Positions 61,013 through 64,000 of a stretch of DNA of 64,000 nt are shown in pieces; positions within the stretch are counted from its first letter, which is position 1; every line of letters begins with the position of its first letter. The DNA comes from Desulfosarcina widdelii. Its GTDB lineage: Bacteria > Desulfobacterota > Desulfobacteria > Desulfobacterales > Desulfosarcinaceae. A program made the translations under genes and the position numbers. The notes under the pieces are model-generated. The model made no database searches and was not told the origin of the DNA. It was given only the letters and a program-made list of their open reading frames with translations. The stretch is from assembly GCF_009688965.1 (NCBI RefSeq), contig NZ_AP021875.1:5270001-5334000 (forward strand), read 5' to 3'.

Positions 61013-63460
61013 ATGAAAACCTCCGAAGATATCGATCGGTTGAAAGAAAAGATCAAAACACTCGAGGATGCCCTCGAAAAGGGGCATCGCAGCAAGCCTT
61101 TCAAGACGATCTTCTCAGGAAAACCTTCTGACAGAAGCGACTGTGGCGTCAGTATTTCTCTGCTGTCAAAGCTGATCAACAGTTCCGTCGACGGCATCAT
61201 TGCCGCTGACAAGACGGGCCGCCTGTTGATTTTCAATGACGCCGCTTCCGATATTTTTGGCCATGGTGTCGAGGAGGCGCTGTCCGCTTTAAACATCAGG
61301 GACCTTTACCTTGAAGGCGGCGCTTACGAAGTGATGGCCAAACTTCGGTCCGACGGATACGGCGGTTCCGGGAAACTGGCCGATTATCTGGTAAACGTGG
61401 TCAACAAAGACGGCACGCTCGTTCCGGTCCGGATGAATGCTTCCATCGTTTTTGAAAAGGAGATTGAGATCGCGACGATCGGGTATCTGCGCGATCTTCG
61501 AAGCTGTCTCGATGCCGGTGACGGGTTGTTGTCTTCCCTATTACCCTGTGAAGATTCCGATTCGGACGTTTCTCTGTCGGCGTACCTGTCCAAACTGGGC
61601 CGACAGCTGCATCTATATGACCAGCAGTTTTGTGTCGGTGCCATCAAGAATGAACTCGTCACCGTCGCCCAGGTGAAGCAGGCATTGCGCAAACAATCCG
61701 AAATAATGGACAAAACGAAGGTTCATGTTCCCATTGGACGAATCATGATTCAGTTGGGGATCATGACGGAGGCCCAGCGCGATGCCATCATCAACATGTA
61801 TCGCATGGAGACCCGGCGGCAGGCATCCCACCGCCAATCGCAGGCAGACTCGCCGTCATCTGTAAATTCGAGCGACGAACAGGATATTGAAGAAATCGTG
61901 ACCCTGAAGGTCTCCGACGATCGCCTGGAAGCGACTGTGCGAATCGATGCAAAGAACGCAAACAGTATTGTATTGAAAGAGCTACTTGCCTTCATTGAGG
62001 CCCAAGGCATCGGTTTCGGCCTGATCGCGGAGAGTGAAATCCAGGCATTTCTCAACTCGGGGACGATACCTTCACGGGATTTTGCCATTGCCCGGGGGAC
62101 GCCGCCTGTTTCCGAGAAACCGCCAGAGGTTCGCTTTTATTTTTCCACCACACCGCTGGGTGTCGGCACCACCCGCGAGGATGGCTCCATCGATTGGAAA
62201 AACCGGGGTAGACTACCCCAGGCCAGACCCGGCGAGGTGCTGGCTGAAATCACCCCGAGTCGGCCCGGTACCAGCGGAATGGATGTTTTCGGCAACGAAA
62301 TTGTGCCGCCAACGGAAAAATCGGCCCTCCCCAAATGCGGCAAAGGCGTGGCGCTGTCCGAGGAAGGCGACCAGTACATGGCCAGGATCAACGGGATGGT
62401 CTTTTTTTCGGACAACAAATTGTCCCTGGTGGAGGCGCTCGTGGTCGAGGGAGATGTGGGCCTGGAAACCGGCCACATCGATTTCGACGGTCACGTGGAA
62501 GTCGGCGGCTCGATTCATAAAGGCTATCGTGTAAACTGCAAGAGCCTGCGGGTGGACGATATCCATGAAGCCGAGATCACGGTTGCCGGCGATATGGTTG
62601 TCACTGGAGGGATTTATGAATCAACCGTCAAGTGCAAGGGCAGCCTCCAGGTTCCCCAGATTCGCAAATCGCAGATCCGGGTGGGAGGCGACCTGGTGGT
62701 GCAAAAAGAGATCATGGAATCGACTATCGAATCCAGCGGTCGATGTCTGATCGAAGACGGCACGATCATTTTTTCCCGGATCAGCGCCAGGGACGGGGTT
62801 GTTGCCGGCAACCTCGGCCGGAAAGGCTCCAAACCGAGCATCCTTTTCGTAGGAATCGATCAGCGGGCCAAGCGGCAGATCCGATATACGAAAAACAACC
62901 TGGAACTCCAGAAAAAGGAACTGGACCTGCTTTCAAGGGAAGTCGAGGATTTGGAGGAAACCCTCCAGTCCATGGATATCGAAAAAACCGAGCTTTCGAA
63001 AACGCTGTCGCTTCATGTCGATAGAATCGAAGCCATGGAGAATCAGCTCGGGATGCTGGAATCGGGCAGCCGGGAATCCGACGCCCATAAAATACGCCGG
63101 GTCATCGACAACCTGAATTCGGAAAAGGAACGAATCGAAGCCCATTTTCAATCCATCGAAAACGACATGGAAAAATTGTCCTCACGTGTTTTTCAGAAAC
63201 ACGAGGAAATCGAAAACGGGAAGAAGGAAATCATCCTTTTGGAGGAAAGCTTGGCGGAACTCATTGCCCATAAGGCCACGCATCAGCAAGGCGCCGTTGT
63301 GAAGGTCAGCGGCAGCGTATATTCCGGTACAACCGTCACAGGACCCCACGCATCACTAACCATTGGTGACGATTTGGCCAGCCTGGTCATCCATGGGACA
63401 AAACAGATCGATGCGGATGGCAACGAACGGTTCGTGATGCAGATGCAGGGTCTGGAGTAG
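61013..63460 (+). CDS. PAS-domain FapA (DUF342) protein
   Basis: 815 residues. A short coiled coil (IDRLKEKIKTLEDALEKG), a PAS domain at about 45-165 (LINSSVDGIIAADKTGRLLIF), a helical middle part, then the FapA/DUF342 region (PARPGEVLAEITPSRPGTSGMDVFG, about 380-600) with right-handed beta-helix repeats (LVVEGDVGLETGHIDFDGHVEV, ITVAGDMVVTGGIYES), a long coiled coil at about 640-760 and a terminal beta strand part (VVKVSGSVYSGTTVTGP). FapA proteins are polymerising/scaffold-like and often near flagellar or polar genes; PAS at the front is not the usual form. Confidence 0.85.
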   Translation: MKTSEDIDRLKEKIKTLEDALEKGHRSKPFKTIFSGKPSDRSDCGVSISLLSKLINSSVDGIIAADKTGRLLIFNDAASDIFGHGVEEALSALNIRDLYLEGGAYEVMAKLRSDGYGGSGKLADYLVNVVNKDGTLVPVRMNASIVFEKEIEIATIGYLRDLRSCLDAGDGLLSSLLPCEDSDSDVSLSAYLSKLGRQLHLYDQQFCVGAIKNELVTVAQVKQALRKQSEIMDKTKVHVPIGRIMIQLGIMTEAQRDAIINMYRMETRRQASHRQSQADSPSSVNSSDEQDIEEIVTLKVSDDRLEATVRIDAKNANSIVLKELLAFIEAQGIGFGLIAESEIQAFLNSGTIPSRDFAIARGTPPVSEKPPEVRFYFSTTPLGVGTTREDGSIDWKNRGRLPQARPGEVLAEITPSRPGTSGMDVFGNEIVPPTEKSALPKCGKGVALSEEGDQYMARINGMVFFSDNKLSLVEALVVEGDVGLETGHIDFDGHVEVGGSIHKGYRVNCKSLRVDDIHEAEITVAGDMVVTGGIYESTVKCKGSLQVPQIRKSQIRVGGDLVVQKEIMESTIESSGRCLIEDGTIIFSRISARDGVVAGNLGRKGSKPSILFVGIDQRAKRQIRYTKNNLELQKKELDLLSREVEDLEETLQSMDIEKTELSKTLSLHVDRIEAMENQLGMLESGSRESDAHKIRRVIDNLNSEKERIEAHFQSIENDMEKLSSRVFQKHEEIENGKKEIILLEESLAELIAHKATHQQGAVVKVSGSVYSGTTVTGPHASLTIGDDLASLVIHGTKQIDADGNERFVMQMQGLE

Positions 63461-63478
63461 GGGCGCCGCAGTCAGGGG

Positions 63479-63587
63479 GTAAGCGTTCACAGGGTACCGT
63501 ATCTGCTTTGTTACCGGGCACCTGAAGGTTGACCAAACCGTCTGCGTGCCCGGCGCCTCACATCAGCGGCACCCTGTAAACGCTTAC
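63479..63587. repeat. Inverted-repeat element, 109 bp
   Basis: GTAAGCGTTCACAGGGTACCG (63479-63499) and its inverted copy CGGCACCCTGTAAACGCTTAC (63567-63587) match at 19 of 21 positions. Between them is GGGCAC..GTGCCC, so the whole folds as a long hairpin. No coding sequence; MITE-like or large hairpin. Confidence 0.7.
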
Positions 63588-63668
63588 TGATCAGGCAGTT
63601 GTGGCACACTGGGCATTCTAACCTCGTGAACGTGTGCGTCAGGGGCAACGGCCGCTTGAAATCGACCG

Positions 63669-64000
63669 CTAACCGTTGCGCAGTCGCGGGGGCATGATAA
63701 AGACCCTGCGCAAGCCCTCCTTGAGGGAGATGGCCTCTTCAGGACAGAAGCGGGCGCAGACCCCGCAGCCGAGACAGGAATTTTCTTCCCGGCGCGCTAC
63801 CCCGTCATCATCGAGCGCGATGGCATCCGTGGGGCACCACGATACGCAGGTGCCACAGCCGGTGCAGGCTTCGGTATCGATCAAGGAAAGATAGCAGGTG
63901 GAATTGATCATTGGCAGGGTCCCGTCCCGCCAGAGACGCAAGGTGTCGCAACAGTCCTTGCAGCAGTTGCAGATGCTGGTTTCCGGGCTGTCTTCCCGTG
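63669..64000 (-). CDS. 4Fe-4S ferredoxin-type protein (5' end outside window)
   Basis: The frame stays open to the window edge; about 110 residues are visible. Two [4Fe-4S] motifs: CTGCGTCVSWCP and CLGCGVCARFCP, followed by a short tail. In the part before the apparent TTG start the same frame encodes ETSICNCCKDCCDTLRLW, another Cys-rich motif of the CNCC type. This fits larger ferredoxin-domain proteins of sulfate reducers with an N-terminal domain outside the window. Confidence 0.82.
   Translation of the reverse strand, partial: REDSPETSICNCCKDCCDTLRLWRDGTLPMINSTCYLSLIDTEACTGCGTCVSWCPTDAIALDDDGVARREENSCLGCGVCARFCPEEAISLKEGLRRVFIMPPRLRNG

Overview
The window reads as a Desulfobacterota chromosome, most like the complete-oxidising sulfate reducers of the Desulfosarcina/Desulfatitalea type. 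This is inferred from the fatty-acyl-CoA oxidation genes, the B12-dependent acyl-CoA mutase, the crotonase and hotdog genes, the short inverted-repeat elements and the moderate-to-high GC. The genus is not proven. A large integrated conjugative element (ICE) fills the left 29.28 kb; the rest is mostly host metabolism.

REGION 1 (1-29281), ICE, almost all genes on the minus strand. From its right end leftwards it carries: a replication initiator with six 23-bp iteron-like repeats inside its own coding sequence; a tiny lipoprotein; a pilin; an F-type (MPF-F) type IV secretion system in the order traL-E-K-B-V-C-W-U-trbC-S26 peptidase-traF-H-G; small membrane and lipoproteins; an unexpected NusA-like protein; a TraD-type coupling ATPase; parA-parB with two copies of a 16-bp palindrome; a RelE/HTH toxin-antitoxin pair; a frameshifted HTH regulator; an SSB with two OB folds; a RepB-type primase; a RadC-like protein; and a MoxR ATPase / DUF3150 / DUF2201 module that runs off the left edge. 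Two genes (the MoxR ATPase and the RadC-like protein) share a structured leader RNA that could sequester the ribosome binding site. The element ends at a 3' tRNA-Glu(CUC) fragment, a typical attachment site. No relaxase or integrase is visible, so both should lie to the left.

REGION 2 (29.3-32.0 kb), a patchwork junction. A SnoaL-like and a DUF1772 gene lie between a probable integron attC site and a GTTAGGC core, which suggests a stray gene cassette. Next comes a good promoter with a TPP riboswitch and terminator that now controls only a 28-codon stump of a Thi4-type thiazole synthase gene.

REGION 3 (32.0-41.5 kb), small metabolic and signalling genes: a crotonase, two hotdog thioesterases, DUF169, a solute-binding protein, a GFA-family protein, a PAS protein, a class III aminotransferase with Asn where Asp is expected, and an N-acetylmuramoyl-alanine amidase.

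REGION 4 (41.8-44.0 kb): a sigma-54 promoter and a c-di-GMP-I riboswitch precede a secreted Fn3/PKD/Ca-binding-repeat protein with a C-terminal anchor, followed by a strong terminator.

REGION 5 (44.0-53.9 kb), one co-directional cluster: TetR regulator, two acyl-CoA dehydrogenases, fused isobutyryl-CoA mutase, thiolase, 3-hydroxyacyl-CoA dehydrogenase, an XRE-cupin regulator and a double-ACT protein. Together they fit isobutyrate/butyrate-type acyl-CoA oxidation to acetyl-CoA. An enoyl-CoA hydratase is missing from the cluster.

REGION 6 (54.2-64.0 kb): acetyl-CoA synthetase, an HD hydrolase with a Cys-rich partner, an M3-like peptidase, SurE, a NUDIX hydrolase, a PAS-FapA fusion and a 4Fe-4S protein cut by the right edge. 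Three small inverted-repeat elements lie in regions 3 and 6.
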